64,000 nucleotides of DNA from Mycobacterium sp. 050128 (GCF_036409155.1 NZ_JAZGLW010000001.1:3286001-3350000); one strand, 5' to 3'. Counted from the stretch's first letter, positions 52,390-61,408 are shown. Notes: a model not told the origin generated them from the sequence alone. Made by a program: numbers and translations.

Positions 52390-54294
52390 ATGTTGGCTGG
52401 ACTCGCATTCGGCTCGGAGATCAAGCGTTTCGGCCGCAGCCGATTGACGCGCGTCGCGATCGTCGTGCTGATGCTGCTGCCGTTGGTGTATGGGGCGCTG
52501 TATCTGTGGGCGTTCTGGGATCCCTTCGGCCACACCAACAAAATGCCGGTCGCCCTGGTCAATTCCGACCGCGGCGCCGTCGTTTCCGGCGAGCAGTTCA
52601 ATGCCGGCGACGACATCGCCAAGAGCCTGACCGCGGACGGCGGCTTGGACTGGCACGTCGTGGACTTGGCGGAAGCGCGTAGCGGAGTCGACCACGGTAA
52701 GTACTACTTCATGGTCGAGCTGCCGCCGGACTTCAGCGCGGCGATCGCATCGCCGGTGACCGGGCAGCCGAAGAAGGCCAACCTGATCGCCGTCTACAAC
52801 GACGCCAACAATTACATCTCCACGAGCATCGGTCGCACCGCCATCAGCCAGGTGCTCAGCGCTGTGTCCAGCCGGATCTCCGGGCAGGCGGTCAATCACT
52901 TGTTGTCGGTAGTGATTTCGTCCGGTGCGGGGATCAAGCAGGCCGCCGACGGCGCCGCTCGACTCGACGACGGCGCCGGACAGCTGGTCGCCGGCCTCGA
53001 CACCGCCCGGTCCGGCTCCGCGCGGCTTGCCGCCGGCGCCCAGCAATTATCCGACGGAATCAACCAGGCCACCGACCCGCTGCTCGCGATAGCCAGGGCG
53101 CTGTCGCAGATCAGCGGCAACACGCAGCAACTGCAGCAGGGCGCGGCGGCGCTGCAACAGGCCAACGACCAGATCGGCGCGATCGCCACGGCACAGGATG
53201 GTGCCGCGGACTCGCTGTCACCGGTGATCGATCAGCTCTCCGCGCGACAGGACCCGTTGGCCAACAACCTGCGCAGCATCCAGGATCAGCTTCGGGGCCA
53301 TCAGTTCACGCCGCAGATCCGCCAGCGCCTGACCGACGCGCAAAACGCGGCCATCGCGATGACCTCCGCGCTGCGCACACCCGGCAGCCCGCTGGGATCC
53401 GCCCTCGACCAGGTCGGCAACAAGGGGCAGGAGCTGACGAGCAAGCTCACCCAGCTCCGCGACGGAGCCCAGCAGCTCGCGTCGGGTAATGCCGAATTGG
53501 CGAGCGGCATAGCACAACTCGACGACGGCGCACACCAACTCAAGGCGGGATCGGCCGAGCTGTCGACCAAACTCGCCGACGGGGCCAACCAATTGCCCAA
53601 CTGGACGACCCAGCAGAAGGACGCGGTCGCCGACACCATCGGTGGGCCGGTGCAACTCGAAGCCTCGCATGAGAATGCCGCGCCCAACTTCGGCACCGGC
53701 ATGGCTCCGTTCTTTCTGACCCTGGCCCTGTTCTTCGGCGCGTTGGTGCTGTGGATGGTGCTGCGGCCCTTACAGAGTCGCGCAATCGCCGCAGAGGTGC
53801 TCGAGATCCGTGCGGTACTCGCCAGCTACCTGCCGGCGGCCGCGATCGCGTTGTTCCAGGCGATCATTCTCTACTGCGTGGTCCGGTTCGCTCTCGGCAT
53901 GCACGCCGTGCACCCGGTGGCGATGCTGGGTTTCATGATCCTGATTTCGGCCGCATTCGTCGCCGCGACCCAAGCGATCAACGCACTCGTGGGCCCGGCG
54001 GTGGGACGCGTGCTGATCATGGCGCTGCTCATGCTGCAGCTCGTCAGCGCCGGCGGCATGTACCCCGTGGAAACCACGACGCGGCCCTTCCAGATCCTGC
54101 ATCGGTTCGATCCGATGACGTACGGTGTCAACGGACTCCGCCAGCTCATCCTTGGCGGCATCGACGCGCGGCTCTGGCAAGCGGTCACCGTGTTGGTCGC
54201 GATAACGGCTGTCGCGCTGGCGATCTCGTCGCTGTCGGCGCGACGAGATCGCCTCTGGAATCTCAGCAGGCTTATCCCCGCGATCAAGATGTAG
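52390..54294 (+). CDS. YhgE/Pip-family membrane protein (ABC-2-like)
   Basis: The protein has 634 residues from ATG 52390 (GGAGGGAATTG upstream). One N-terminal membrane span (IVVLMLLPLVYGALYLWAF) is followed by an extracytoplasmic domain with many repeats of the xLxxGxxxL type (DDGAGQLVAGLD, RDGAQQLASGNAELASGIAQ), predicted to form a long coiled coil. The C-terminal 200 residues contain about five spans (FFLTLALFFGALVLWMVL onward). This is the arrangement of the phage-infection-protein/YhgE family, whose members take part in export of cell-envelope or secreted products. Paired with a degenerate ATPase and TetR regulator. Confidence 0.9.
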   Translation: MLAGLAFGSEIKRFGRSRLTRVAIVVLMLLPLVYGALYLWAFWDPFGHTNKMPVALVNSDRGAVVSGEQFNAGDDIAKSLTADGGLDWHVVDLAEARSGVDHGKYYFMVELPPDFSAAIASPVTGQPKKANLIAVYNDANNYISTSIGRTAISQVLSAVSSRISGQAVNHLLSVVISSGAGIKQAADGAARLDDGAGQLVAGLDTARSGSARLAAGAQQLSDGINQATDPLLAIARALSQISGNTQQLQQGAAALQQANDQIGAIATAQDGAADSLSPVIDQLSARQDPLANNLRSIQDQLRGHQFTPQIRQRLTDAQNAAIAMTSALRTPGSPLGSALDQVGNKGQELTSKLTQLRDGAQQLASGNAELASGIAQLDDGAHQLKAGSAELSTKLADGANQLPNWTTQQKDAVADTIGGPVQLEASHENAAPNFGTGMAPFFLTLALFFGALVLWMVLRPLQSRAIAAEVLEIRAVLASYLPAAAIALFQAIILYCVVRFALGMHAVHPVAMLGFMILISAAFVAATQAINALVGPAVGRVLIMALLMLQLVSAGGMYPVETTTRPFQILHRFDPMTYGVNGLRQLILGGIDARLWQAVTVLVAITAVALAISSLSARRDRLWNLSRLIPAIKM

Positions 54295-54321
54295 CGGCTC
54301 TGCAATCGAGAGGAAGCTCAT

Positions 54322-55053
54322 ATGACCGCATTGGTGACCGGCGGAGCGTCGGGAATCGGATCGGAAGTGGCCGGCCGGTTACGCGACGCGGGCCACGACG
54401 TCGTGGTGTGGGACCTGGTCGGCGGCGACATCGATTGCGACATCAGCGATCCCGGCGCGGTCTCGGCGGCGATGGAACGAACCGTGCAAGAACATGGGGT
54501 GCCCACCCGGGTGGTTACCTGCGCCGCGATCGGAGCCTCGGGTGTGCTGCTCAAACAATCGCCCGCGGAGTGGGAACGGGTTCTCGGGATCAATCTGACC
54601 GGCACCTGGTTGACGATCCGTGCGGCGGCCCAAGCCATGATCGACGCCGGGGAAGGCGGTTCGATTGTCGCGGTGTCCAGTATCAGCGGTTCGATCGCCG
54701 ATCGCGACATGGGCGCCTATTGCGTATCGAAGGCCGGCGTGGACATGTTGGTCAAGGTCGCCGCCGTGGAGTGGGGGACACACGGCATCAGGGTGAACGC
54801 CGTCGGGCCCGGTGTCACTCGGACGCCGATGCTGCCCAACCCCGAAGCACTACCGGGCTGGGTGGAAGGATTGACCGAACGCACCGCGCTCGGCGGCCTG
54901 GGCCAAGCCGACGACGTGGCCGGGGCCATCGTGGGTGTGCTGGAATTGCCTTGGGTGACAGGCCAGGTCGTGCACGCCGATGGCGGCCTGTCCCTGCACA
55001 GCCCGATCGACTCCTACGGCCAGCTGCAGCGAGTGATCGGCCGCCGAAAGTAG
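54322..55053 (+). CDS. short-chain dehydrogenase/reductase
   Basis: The 243-residue SDR has the NAD(P) motif LVTGGASGIGSEVAGRL, DCDISDPGAV, the catalytic Ser strand IVAVSSISGS, the YCVSKAG motif and the ending VTGQVVHADGGLSL. GAGAGGAAG precedes the ATG, 27 bases after the YhgE/Pip gene, so co-transcription with the export-like cluster is likely. It is convergent with the alcohol dehydrogenase. It might modify the exported compound or belong to the catabolic pathway; the sequence does not decide. Confidence 0.9.
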   Translation: MTALVTGGASGIGSEVAGRLRDAGHDVVVWDLVGGDIDCDISDPGAVSAAMERTVQEHGVPTRVVTCAAIGASGVLLKQSPAEWERVLGINLTGTWLTIRAAAQAMIDAGEGGSIVAVSSISGSIADRDMGAYCVSKAGVDMLVKVAAVEWGTHGIRVNAVGPGVTRTPMLPNPEALPGWVEGLTERTALGGLGQADDVAGAIVGVLELPWVTGQVVHADGGLSLHSPIDSYGQLQRVIGRRK

Positions 55054-55056
55054 CAG

Positions 55057-56214
55057 CTATTCGATCCCGAAATCGATGACGCCCCGGACGATTTGGCCGT
55101 TCAGCAGGTCGTCGTAAGCGTCGTTGATGTCATCGAGTCGATAACGCCGGGTGATCATCTCGTCGAGCTGCAGCTGCCCGGTCTGGTAGAGCCGGGCCAG
55201 CCGAAAGACATCGGCTTTCGGGTTGCACGAACCGAATACGGTGCCGGCGAGCGACTTGTTGGACAGGATGAAATCCTGCAGATCGATCTTGACGGAGCTG
55301 GTCAGCTGCGAGGTCATCCCGGTCAGCACACAGGTTCCGCCCTTGCGGGTAAGCCGTACCGCGTCGCGGACGTCGTCGGGCGTGATCAACGACGGCGAGA
55401 CCACGACGGCGTCGGCCATGACTCCGTAGCTGATGTCACGCACCAGATCCATTGCCTCGACCGCGGATGCGGCGGTGTGGGTGGCGCCGAACTGCAACGC
55501 TGACTTCTGTTTGAAATCAACCGGATCGACCGCGACGATGTGCGCGGCACCGCCGATCCGGGCACCCTGAATCGCGCCCGTGCCGATTCCCCCGACACCA
55601 ATCACGACGACGGTGTCACCCGGTCGCATATTGGAGCGGTTGGCCACCGAGCCGAACCCGGTCGGTATCGCGCAGGACAACAGCGCGCTGGGTACCAACG
55701 GCAGGTGCGGCTCGATCTTCACCAGCGAATTCGTGGAAACCACAGTGTGTTTGGAAAACGCGCCCACCTTGGCCAGGTGGCCCAGCGGCTTGCCGTCGGC
55801 GGTGTGATGGCGGTAGGTGCCGTCGGTCGGCATGCCCGGCGTCAGCACGCCGGCACCCATGTCGCAGATGTACTCCATACCACTTGCGCACCAGCGGCAC
55901 TGTCCGCACACGGCGACGAACGACATCACCACGTGGTCGCCGGGGACGAATTCCGTTACGCCGGGCCCGACTTCGCGTACCACGCCCGAACCCTCGTGAC
56001 CGCCGATCATCGGGAACATGGTGGGCAATCCCAGCGAGCGCAACATCTCGTTGGGCGCCGACATGTCGCCCTTGAGGATGTGGTCGTCGGAGTGGCACAT
56101 CCCGGCCGCGGCCATCTCGACCAGCACCTCCCCGGCCCGCGGTGCGTCCAGTTCGAAATCCTCGACGGACCACGGCCCGCCGACATCGTGCAGGATCGCC
56201 GCGCGGCTTTTCAT
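55057..56214 (-). CDS. zinc-dependent (NDMA-type) alcohol dehydrogenase
   Basis: The protein has 385 residues from ATG 56214, overlapping the P450 stop. It has catalytic-zinc motifs AGMCHSDDH and IGGHEGSGVV, the structural-zinc cluster CGQCRWC...C, and the dinucleotide motif VVIGVGGIGTGAIQGA. The pattern MCHSDDH plus FKQKSALQFGATH matches the mycobacterial family whose nicotinamide cofactor stays bound and which is assayed with nitrosodimethylaniline. It oxidises an alcohol, most simply the product of the coupled P450. The frame upstream of the ATG lies inside the P450 gene. Confidence 0.9.
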   Translation of the reverse strand: MKSRAAILHDVGGPWSVEDFELDAPRAGEVLVEMAAAGMCHSDDHILKGDMSAPNEMLRSLGLPTMFPMIGGHEGSGVVREVGPGVTEFVPGDHVVMSFVAVCGQCRWCASGMEYICDMGAGVLTPGMPTDGTYRHHTADGKPLGHLAKVGAFSKHTVVSTNSLVKIEPHLPLVPSALLSCAIPTGFGSVANRSNMRPGDTVVVIGVGGIGTGAIQGARIGGAAHIVAVDPVDFKQKSALQFGATHTAASAVEAMDLVRDISYGVMADAVVVSPSLITPDDVRDAVRLTRKGGTCVLTGMTSQLTSSVKIDLQDFILSNKSLAGTVFGSCNPKADVFRLARLYQTGQLQLDEMITRRYRLDDINDAYDDLLNGQIVRGVIDFGIE

Positions 56215-57437
56215 GCGGCGGGGGTGAACGTGACGGGAAGCTTGTTCGGCGACCGGAAGGTGAGGCCGATGATCTTGGACTCCTCGCCGGTGCCGTCGTC
56301 TTGAACAAAGGCGAGGTTCGAAACCCGGTCGAGCAGGCTGTTCAACATGACCCGGGTTTCCAGCCGGGCCAAGTGCATACCGAGGCACATGTGGATGCCA
56401 CCCGCGAATGCGATGTGGGCTTGGCGCGGCCGATGGATGTCGAAGCGATTGGGGTCGGGCCAACGGCTTTCGTCGCGGTTGGCCGAGCCCATGCACATGT
56501 CGATCTGCGCGTCGGCGGGGATTATCTTGCCGCCGATTTCGACTTCTTCGGTGGTGGTGCGCATGACCATCGTCAGTGGCGTCTCGACGCGCAGACCTTC
56601 TTCGATGGCGGCGGGGATCAGTGACCGGTCCTGCCGGACCATCTCCAGCTGTTCAGGGTGGGTCAGCAGTAGATACAACAGGTTGCCCGACGAACGGTAG
56701 GTCGTCTCCAGTCCGGCGGGCAGCAGCAGGCGCAGGAATGCGATGATCGCGTCGTCGGTGAGTTTCTCGCCGTCGATCTCGGCGGCGACCAGGTCACCGA
56801 TGATGTCGTCGGTGAGCTTGTGGCGCCGCTGCTCGACCTGCTCGAGGAAGTAGCCGTGCAGCTCGGACGCGGCGTTGAGCCCCGCCATGATGTCGGTCGG
56901 AATCGAGATGAGGTCAAGCGACAGCCGCCGGAACATGTCGAGATCCTCCGGGGGCAATCCGAGCAGCACCGAGATGATCCGGGTGGGGAACTCGAACGTC
57001 AGCGCCTTGACCAGGTCGGCGTGACAGTCGTTTTTGATTTCGTCGATCAGCTGGTCGCACACCGGCCCGATGACCGACGGTTCCCACCGTTCTAGCGCGG
57101 TGGCCCGAAAAGCCTTGGCCACCAGGCTGCGGTGGTCGTGGTGTTCCTTGCCGCCCATCGCCAGAATGGTGTGCCCCATGACCAATCCGATGGTTTTCTC
57201 GTAGGCGGCCGACGTGAAGATCCGGTCGTCACGGAAGGCTTGGAACACACCGTCATAGCCGAACAGCACCCACTCGTCGTTCGGCCGCAGCTCCTCGGGC
57301 ATCTGCGAGTGGTCCCCGAGGGCGCCGTGCCAGACCGGGTCGGTGCGCCGCATGTATTCGTAGAACGGATAGGGGCTGGTTTCGCCGGTGTAATCGAGGG
57401 TGACGGGCTGGCCGACGTTGTCGGTGCTTAACGGCAT
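56211..57437 (-). CDS. cytochrome P450
   Basis: The 408-residue P450 has the I-helix LLPAGLETTYRSSGN, EEGLRVETP (K-helix ExxR) and the heme loop FAGGIHMCLGMHLARLE. It is strongly similar throughout to the P450 at 33150, indicating duplication within the window. It is coupled by ATGA to the alcohol dehydrogenase, which would process its hydroxylated product. It is divergent from a Rieske-type ferredoxin gene, which is a possible electron donor, although P450s more often use 3Fe-4S ferredoxins. GGAGGAG precedes the ATG. Confidence 0.94.
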   Translation of the reverse strand: MPLSTDNVGQPVTLDYTGETSPYPFYEYMRRTDPVWHGALGDHSQMPEELRPNDEWVLFGYDGVFQAFRDDRIFTSAAYEKTIGLVMGHTILAMGGKEHHDHRSLVAKAFRATALERWEPSVIGPVCDQLIDEIKNDCHADLVKALTFEFPTRIISVLLGLPPEDLDMFRRLSLDLISIPTDIMAGLNAASELHGYFLEQVEQRRHKLTDDIIGDLVAAEIDGEKLTDDAIIAFLRLLLPAGLETTYRSSGNLLYLLLTHPEQLEMVRQDRSLIPAAIEEGLRVETPLTMVMRTTTEEVEIGGKIIPADAQIDMCMGSANRDESRWPDPNRFDIHRPRQAHIAFAGGIHMCLGMHLARLETRVMLNSLLDRVSNLAFVQDDGTGEESKIIGLTFRSPNKLPVTFTPAA

Positions 57438-57528
57438 CAGCGCTCCTCCTGAGCAACAGGTAAGGCCGTTGACGCGGGCCGGTCATGGCCGCCCCGGCGT
57501 CTGCGGCGGGTGTTCCGAGCGGATTTTC

Positions 57529-57548
57529 GCTATCATAGTATAAATAGC
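57529..57548. promoter_or_regulatory. inverted repeat GCTAT-N10-ATAGC in divergent promoter
   Basis: The 20-bp AT-rich element between the P450 operon and the Rieske protein includes CTATCATAG, which differs by one base from CTATCGTAG at 14734-14742. It also contains TATAAAT, suitable as a minus-10. A shared regulator for both directions is plausible. Confidence 0.5.
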
Positions 57549-57558
57549 AAGGCTTGTG

Positions 57559-57978
57559 ATGGTTACCGTAACGGGCTCAGTATTGATCCGGATAGGTCAA
57601 CGAGGCGGTGATTCTCAAGTGGCCCAGCGGCGATTGGTGTGCTCCCTCGACGAGCTGCCACCCGGCGGGATGAAACTCGTCGATGTCGGCAAGTTCGGCG
57701 TGGGCGTGTACAACGTGCAGGGCGCGCTGTACGCGATCGTGAATTACTGCTCCCACGAGGGCGCCCCCCTATGCCTGGGCCTGCTCGGTGGCACTACCGA
57801 AGCGGCGCCGGAGGAGCCCGGCGGGATACGCCGGGTGCGCGCCGGGCAGATCGTCCGATGCCCTTGGCACAACTGGGAATTCGACATCACTACGGGTCAA
57901 AGCGTCGCCGATCCGCGTCGTCGCGTCCGTACCTACGAAGTCGACGTCACCGACGGGCAGGTGTATGTGACCGCATGA
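57559..57978 (+). CDS. Rieske [2Fe-2S] ferredoxin-like protein
   Basis: The protein has about 139 residues, starting at ATG 57559 (GTG 57556 or GTG 57619 also possible). A Rieske domain occupies most of it: YCSHEGAPLC with Cys-x-His, and CPWHNWEF with Cys-x-x-His. An insertion of about 30 residues lies between the two cluster halves (TTEAAPEEPGGIRR). It should carry single electrons to an oxygenase in the cytoplasm. The stop overlaps the ATG of the amidohydrolase. Divergent position relative to the P450 makes that enzyme one candidate partner. Confidence 0.88.
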   Translation: MVTVTGSVLIRIGQRGGDSQVAQRRLVCSLDELPPGGMKLVDVGKFGVGVYNVQGALYAIVNYCSHEGAPLCLGLLGGTTEAAPEEPGGIRRVRAGQIVRCPWHNWEFDITTGQSVADPRRRVRTYEVDVTDGQVYVTA

Positions 57979-59021
57979 TTGTCGACACCAATGTGCAACC
58001 GCACTTCCGCTACAACGCCGAGATCCGGCGCTACCTCCCGGACGCCCACCAACTGCGCGCGGTCCCCGACGTCGAACAGCAGTGGTATCAGGCACCCGGC
58101 GGCGACTACCGCCAAGATCTCTACGGGGAGCACTACCCGGGCTCGGATCCCGACACCGTGAGTCGCCACTTGTTCGAAGACGCCGGAGTCCACTACGCCA
58201 TCCTGAATCCGTTGACGCGCGGCAACATCGCCGACTACCTGCTCAACACCAGCATCTGCGCCGCCGTCAACGACTGGCTGCTGGACCGCTGGCTCGAACC
58301 CGACACCACCGACCGGTTCCGGGGCACGATCAAGGTGAACCCGGAAGACCCCCGCGGCGCCGTCGCGGAGATCGAACGCCTGGCCGGCCATCCGAAGCTG
58401 GTGCAGGTCGGTATCCCGATGCAGTCGCGCGAGCCGTACGGCAAGCCGATGTTCGAACCGATCTGGGAGGCCGCGGCCGCGCATGGGCTGCCGGTCGCGG
58501 TGCATATCAACGGTGGCAACGGCGTCGACCATGCCCCGACGTTCGCCGGGCACGCACACACCTACCCCGGCTATGCGTCGTTCATGCCGCTGAACTATTT
58601 CGTGCATCTGGCCACACTGATCATCGAGGGCGTGTTCGGCCGGCTTCCCGGCCTCAAATTCGTTTTCGCCGACGGCGGCTACGACATCCTCACCCCGCTG
58701 ATGTGGCGCCTCGACACCTTCTGGTTGTCGATGCGCGATCAGACCCCCTGGGTCGACCGGTATCCCAGCGAATACCTGCCCGGCCATGTCCGGTTCTGCT
58801 CATCGGCATTCGACGGGCCGGTCGAGGTGGCCCACACGCAGCGCTGGATGGAATTCACCGGCAAGACCGACCTGCTGATGTACGGATCGAGCTACCCCCA
58901 CTGGTCGACGTCGTCGCCCGAGGTGGCGGCCCAGGGGCTCGACGCAGCGCAGCGCGAGCAGGTGTTGTGGCGAAACGCCAGTGAGCTGTACGGGCTTGGA
59001 GCAAAGGAGCGAGCGCAATGA
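57975..59021 (+). CDS. amidohydrolase-2 family protein with missing metal ligands
   Basis: The 348-residue TIM-barrel protein starts at ATG 57975, coupled to the Rieske gene. The first metal motif, DxDxH in relatives, reads DTNVQ (residues 4-8), and the final Asp of GSDYPH is Ser306 (YGSSYPHWS). The mid-barrel His is kept (VAVHINGG). At least two of the metal ligands are therefore replaced and hydrolase activity is doubtful. Immediately downstream, overlapping by 4 bases, is a second family member with intact motifs, so this protein may be a non-catalytic partner subunit. Confidence 0.88.
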   Translation: MIVDTNVQPHFRYNAEIRRYLPDAHQLRAVPDVEQQWYQAPGGDYRQDLYGEHYPGSDPDTVSRHLFEDAGVHYAILNPLTRGNIADYLLNTSICAAVNDWLLDRWLEPDTTDRFRGTIKVNPEDPRGAVAEIERLAGHPKLVQVGIPMQSREPYGKPMFEPIWEAAAAHGLPVAVHINGGNGVDHAPTFAGHAHTYPGYASFMPLNYFVHLATLIIEGVFGRLPGLKFVFADGGYDILTPLMWRLDTFWLSMRDQTPWVDRYPSEYLPGHVRFCSSAFDGPVEVAHTQRWMEFTGKTDLLMYGSSYPHWSTSSPEVAAQGLDAAQREQVLWRNASELYGLGAKERAQ

Positions 59022-60181
59022 CCACTATCGAACGGGTCGAATCGCAGACCCACCGCGACGACCACATCGCCGTCACCATCGTCGACACCGACGTCCACCC
59101 GTTGCCGGTGTCGACCGATGTGCTCAAGTCCTACGCGCCGGCCGAATGGGTGGACAAGATCTGGCCGACCGCCAATGCGGTGAGCCCGATGTCGTACTTC
59201 TACGACACCCCGGATTCGTTCAAGACGTCGTCGCTGCGGATGGACTCGTGGCCGCCGGGCGGCGGGGCCGCCGGCAGCGACCCGGACTACGCCGCCAAGC
59301 AACTGCTGGTCGATGCGGGTGTCAGCATCGCGTCGCTGGAGCCGATGTGCGACGCGCAGCTGCCCCAGGCCGAGCACGTGCTCAAGTCCACCTACAACGA
59401 CTGGCTCGCCGACGTGTGGCTGGACAAGCACAACGCGCACGGCCGCTGGCGCGGGTCGATCAGTGTCAGCGCGCAGACCCCGGAGCTGGCGGCGCGCGAG
59501 GTCGAGCGATGGGCCGGCCATCCCTACATGGCCCAGGTGCTGATGACACCGCAGACTCGCGGAATCCCGTTCGGCAACCCGCATTTCGATCCGCTGTACG
59601 AGGCCGCATCCCGCAACGGGCTACCGATCTCCACGCATCTGATGGGTCAGACGCCGTTCGAATTGGTCCCGCTGTATCCCGTCGGCAATCCCGCGCACTG
59701 GCACGACTTCTTCGCGTCCTGGCCGCTGCTGTACGTCTCGCACCTGATGAGCCTGGTTTTCGACGGCGCCTTCGATCGGCACCCCGACCTGCGGGTGGTC
59801 TTCATCGAGGGCGGCTTCACCTGGGCGATGCCGGTGATGTCACGGATGGACCGGATCTGGGAGGCTCGCCGCGCCGACTTGCCGCAGGTACGACGCCGTC
59901 CGTCGGACTACGTGCGCGAGCATGTCCGCTTCACCACTCAGCCCCTGGAAGACGTCGACACCGTAGAGTTCCGCGAGTATCTGGAAATGATGGACCTGGG
60001 AGACAATCTCATGTTCTCGACGGACTATCCGCACTGGAGCTATGACTCGCCGACGTACGCGATCAACAGGTTCCCCGCCGACCAGCGGGAGCGGATCATG
60101 CGCGGCAACGCCACGGCTCTGTACGGGTTGCCGGCGACCGTCCAGGCACTCCCCGGCGAGGCCGCCACGCCGGGAAGCTGA
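59018..60181 (+). CDS. amidohydrolase-2 (ACMSD-like) family protein
   Basis: The protein has 387 residues from ATG 59018. It has the complete N-terminal motif VDTDVHP, the mid-barrel His (ISTHLMGQ) and the final Asp in FSTDYPHWSYD. It is similar to its upstream neighbour across most of its length (SYPHWSTSSP against DYPHWSYDSP). It should be metal-dependent and catalyse hydrolysis or decarboxylation of a small cyclic or keto acid. It is followed by a 199-base gap without a recognisable gene. Confidence 0.9.
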   Translation: MTTIERVESQTHRDDHIAVTIVDTDVHPLPVSTDVLKSYAPAEWVDKIWPTANAVSPMSYFYDTPDSFKTSSLRMDSWPPGGGAAGSDPDYAAKQLLVDAGVSIASLEPMCDAQLPQAEHVLKSTYNDWLADVWLDKHNAHGRWRGSISVSAQTPELAAREVERWAGHPYMAQVLMTPQTRGIPFGNPHFDPLYEAASRNGLPISTHLMGQTPFELVPLYPVGNPAHWHDFFASWPLLYVSHLMSLVFDGAFDRHPDLRVVFIEGGFTWAMPVMSRMDRIWEARRADLPQVRRRPSDYVREHVRFTTQPLEDVDTVEFREYLEMMDLGDNLMFSTDYPHWSYDSPTYAINRFPADQRERIMRGNATALYGLPATVQALPGEAATPGS

Positions 60182-60380
60182 GCCGCCGCGGGCCGGCCCG
60201 CGGGCTCTGATCGGCGAATATCACCCGAAATTGCCGACGTTCGACGTCGCCGGCTGCACGCGGCTGTGGCAGTGCGACGACTCGCGGTTGACCAGGTCTA
60301 CCTTGAATATGGTTTCCGACCTGGCCTCCCGCCAGGCCCGGACGGCGGCCCGCAACCATGAGCCCGGAAGTTGAGAGGGT
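60182..60380. other. 199-base intergenic gap, nothing distinct seen
   Basis: The gap lies between the second amidohydrolase and the HSL-like gene, all on the same strand. I see no stable hairpin, repeat or small gene with a family match. GAGAGGGT just before 60381 is the ribosome site of the next gene. Confidence 0.5.
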
Positions 60381-61346
60381 ATGACGCAAACGGATCTGAC
60401 CCGCCCGCAAGGCATTAACCGCCTCGACCCGGTGCTGCGCGACGCCGCCAGCGCGGTGGGCATCGTCGAATTCCGTGCCGAGACATTGGCCGCCGAGCGA
60501 GAGCAGGCCAATCGGGCGGCCGCCGAGCGTGCCGCCGCAGTCGATACCGAGGGCGTGGCCGTCGAAACCCGCTCGATCTCCGGCCCGGGCGGCCAGCAGC
60601 TGAACCTCCGTTTCTACCGGGGCCGCATCGAGGGTGACGCGGGAGCGCCGTTGCTGGTCTACGCCCACGGCGGCGGCTTCGTGTCCGGCAACCTCGACAC
60701 CGACCACGCGGCGTGCGTGGAGCTGGCTCGCGAGGGCGGTTGCCTGGTGGTTTCGGTCGACTACCGGCTGGCTCCGGAGAATCCGGCCCCGGCGGCGCTC
60801 GACGACGTCGAGGCGGGTTTCTATTACGCCATCCGGAACTGCGCGGAGCTGAATGTCGACTCCAGCCGGGTGGCCGTGATGGGCCGGGATGCGGGTGCCG
60901 CCCTGGTCGCGAGCCTGGCGCAGCGAATGTTCGACGCCGAGGGTCCACAGATCCGGATGCAGATCCTGCACCAGCCGATGCTGGACAGCGATGCCACGCC
61001 GTCGCGGCGCGAATTTCAGCGCACGCCGGGACTCAACGGTCCGGCGGTGAGCCGGGCGTGGGGTCACTACCTGGGTCCGGCCAGCGCCAGCGGTCAACAT
61101 GTTCCGGCGCACCGGGCGAACCTCGAGGGCCTGCCGCCCACCTTCATCAGCTGCTCGGAGATCGACCCATGCCGTGACGAAGCCATCGACTACGCCAACC
61201 GGCTGCTGCACGCCTTTGTACACACCGAATTGCACGTCATCGCGGCGACATTCAACGGCTTCGACTCGCTGGTTCCGGATTGGGTCGTCTCCGAAGAGAA
61301 CCGGGCCTTGCACGCGCAGTCGGTGCGCCGCGTGTTCGCGATGTAG
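60381..61346 (+). CDS. HSL-family alpha/beta hydrolase, catalytic triad apparently lost
   Basis: The 321-residue protein has the hormone-sensitive-lipase layout: oxyanion motif HGGG at residues 96-99 (YAHGGGFVSGNL), VDYRLAPENP, and DVEAGFYYAI. The nucleophile elbow, GDSAGG in relatives, reads GRDAGA, with Asp170 in place of Ser. The late His (FHGFD in relatives) reads FNGFD with Asn292, while the acid Asp262 is kept. Two of three catalytic residues are therefore missing, although the fold is otherwise well kept. It may bind rather than cleave an ester or acyl-CoA. GAGAGGGT precedes the ATG. Confidence 0.85.
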   Translation: MTQTDLTRPQGINRLDPVLRDAASAVGIVEFRAETLAAEREQANRAAAERAAAVDTEGVAVETRSISGPGGQQLNLRFYRGRIEGDAGAPLLVYAHGGGFVSGNLDTDHAACVELAREGGCLVVSVDYRLAPENPAPAALDDVEAGFYYAIRNCAELNVDSSRVAVMGRDAGAALVASLAQRMFDAEGPQIRMQILHQPMLDSDATPSRREFQRTPGLNGPAVSRAWGHYLGPASASGQHVPAHRANLEGLPPTFISCSEIDPCRDEAIDYANRLLHAFVHTELHVIAATFNGFDSLVPDWVVSEENRALHAQSVRRVFAM

Positions 61347-61374
61347 CTGCTCGATCGGGTGTATCGACCGAACT

Positions 61375-61408
61375 CCAATAGCGCTTACGGTATTGGCATT
61401 TGCTAATA
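61375..61408. promoter_or_regulatory. promoter/operator region with inverted repeats upstream of acyl-CoA dehydrogenase pair
   Basis: CCAATA (61375-61380) pairs with TATTGG (61391-61396), and TATTGGCA-TT-TGCTAATA (61391-61408) is an 8-2-8 repeat with one mismatch. AT-richness is unusual for the window and suits a promoter for the two acyl-CoA dehydrogenase genes. Confidence 0.55.
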
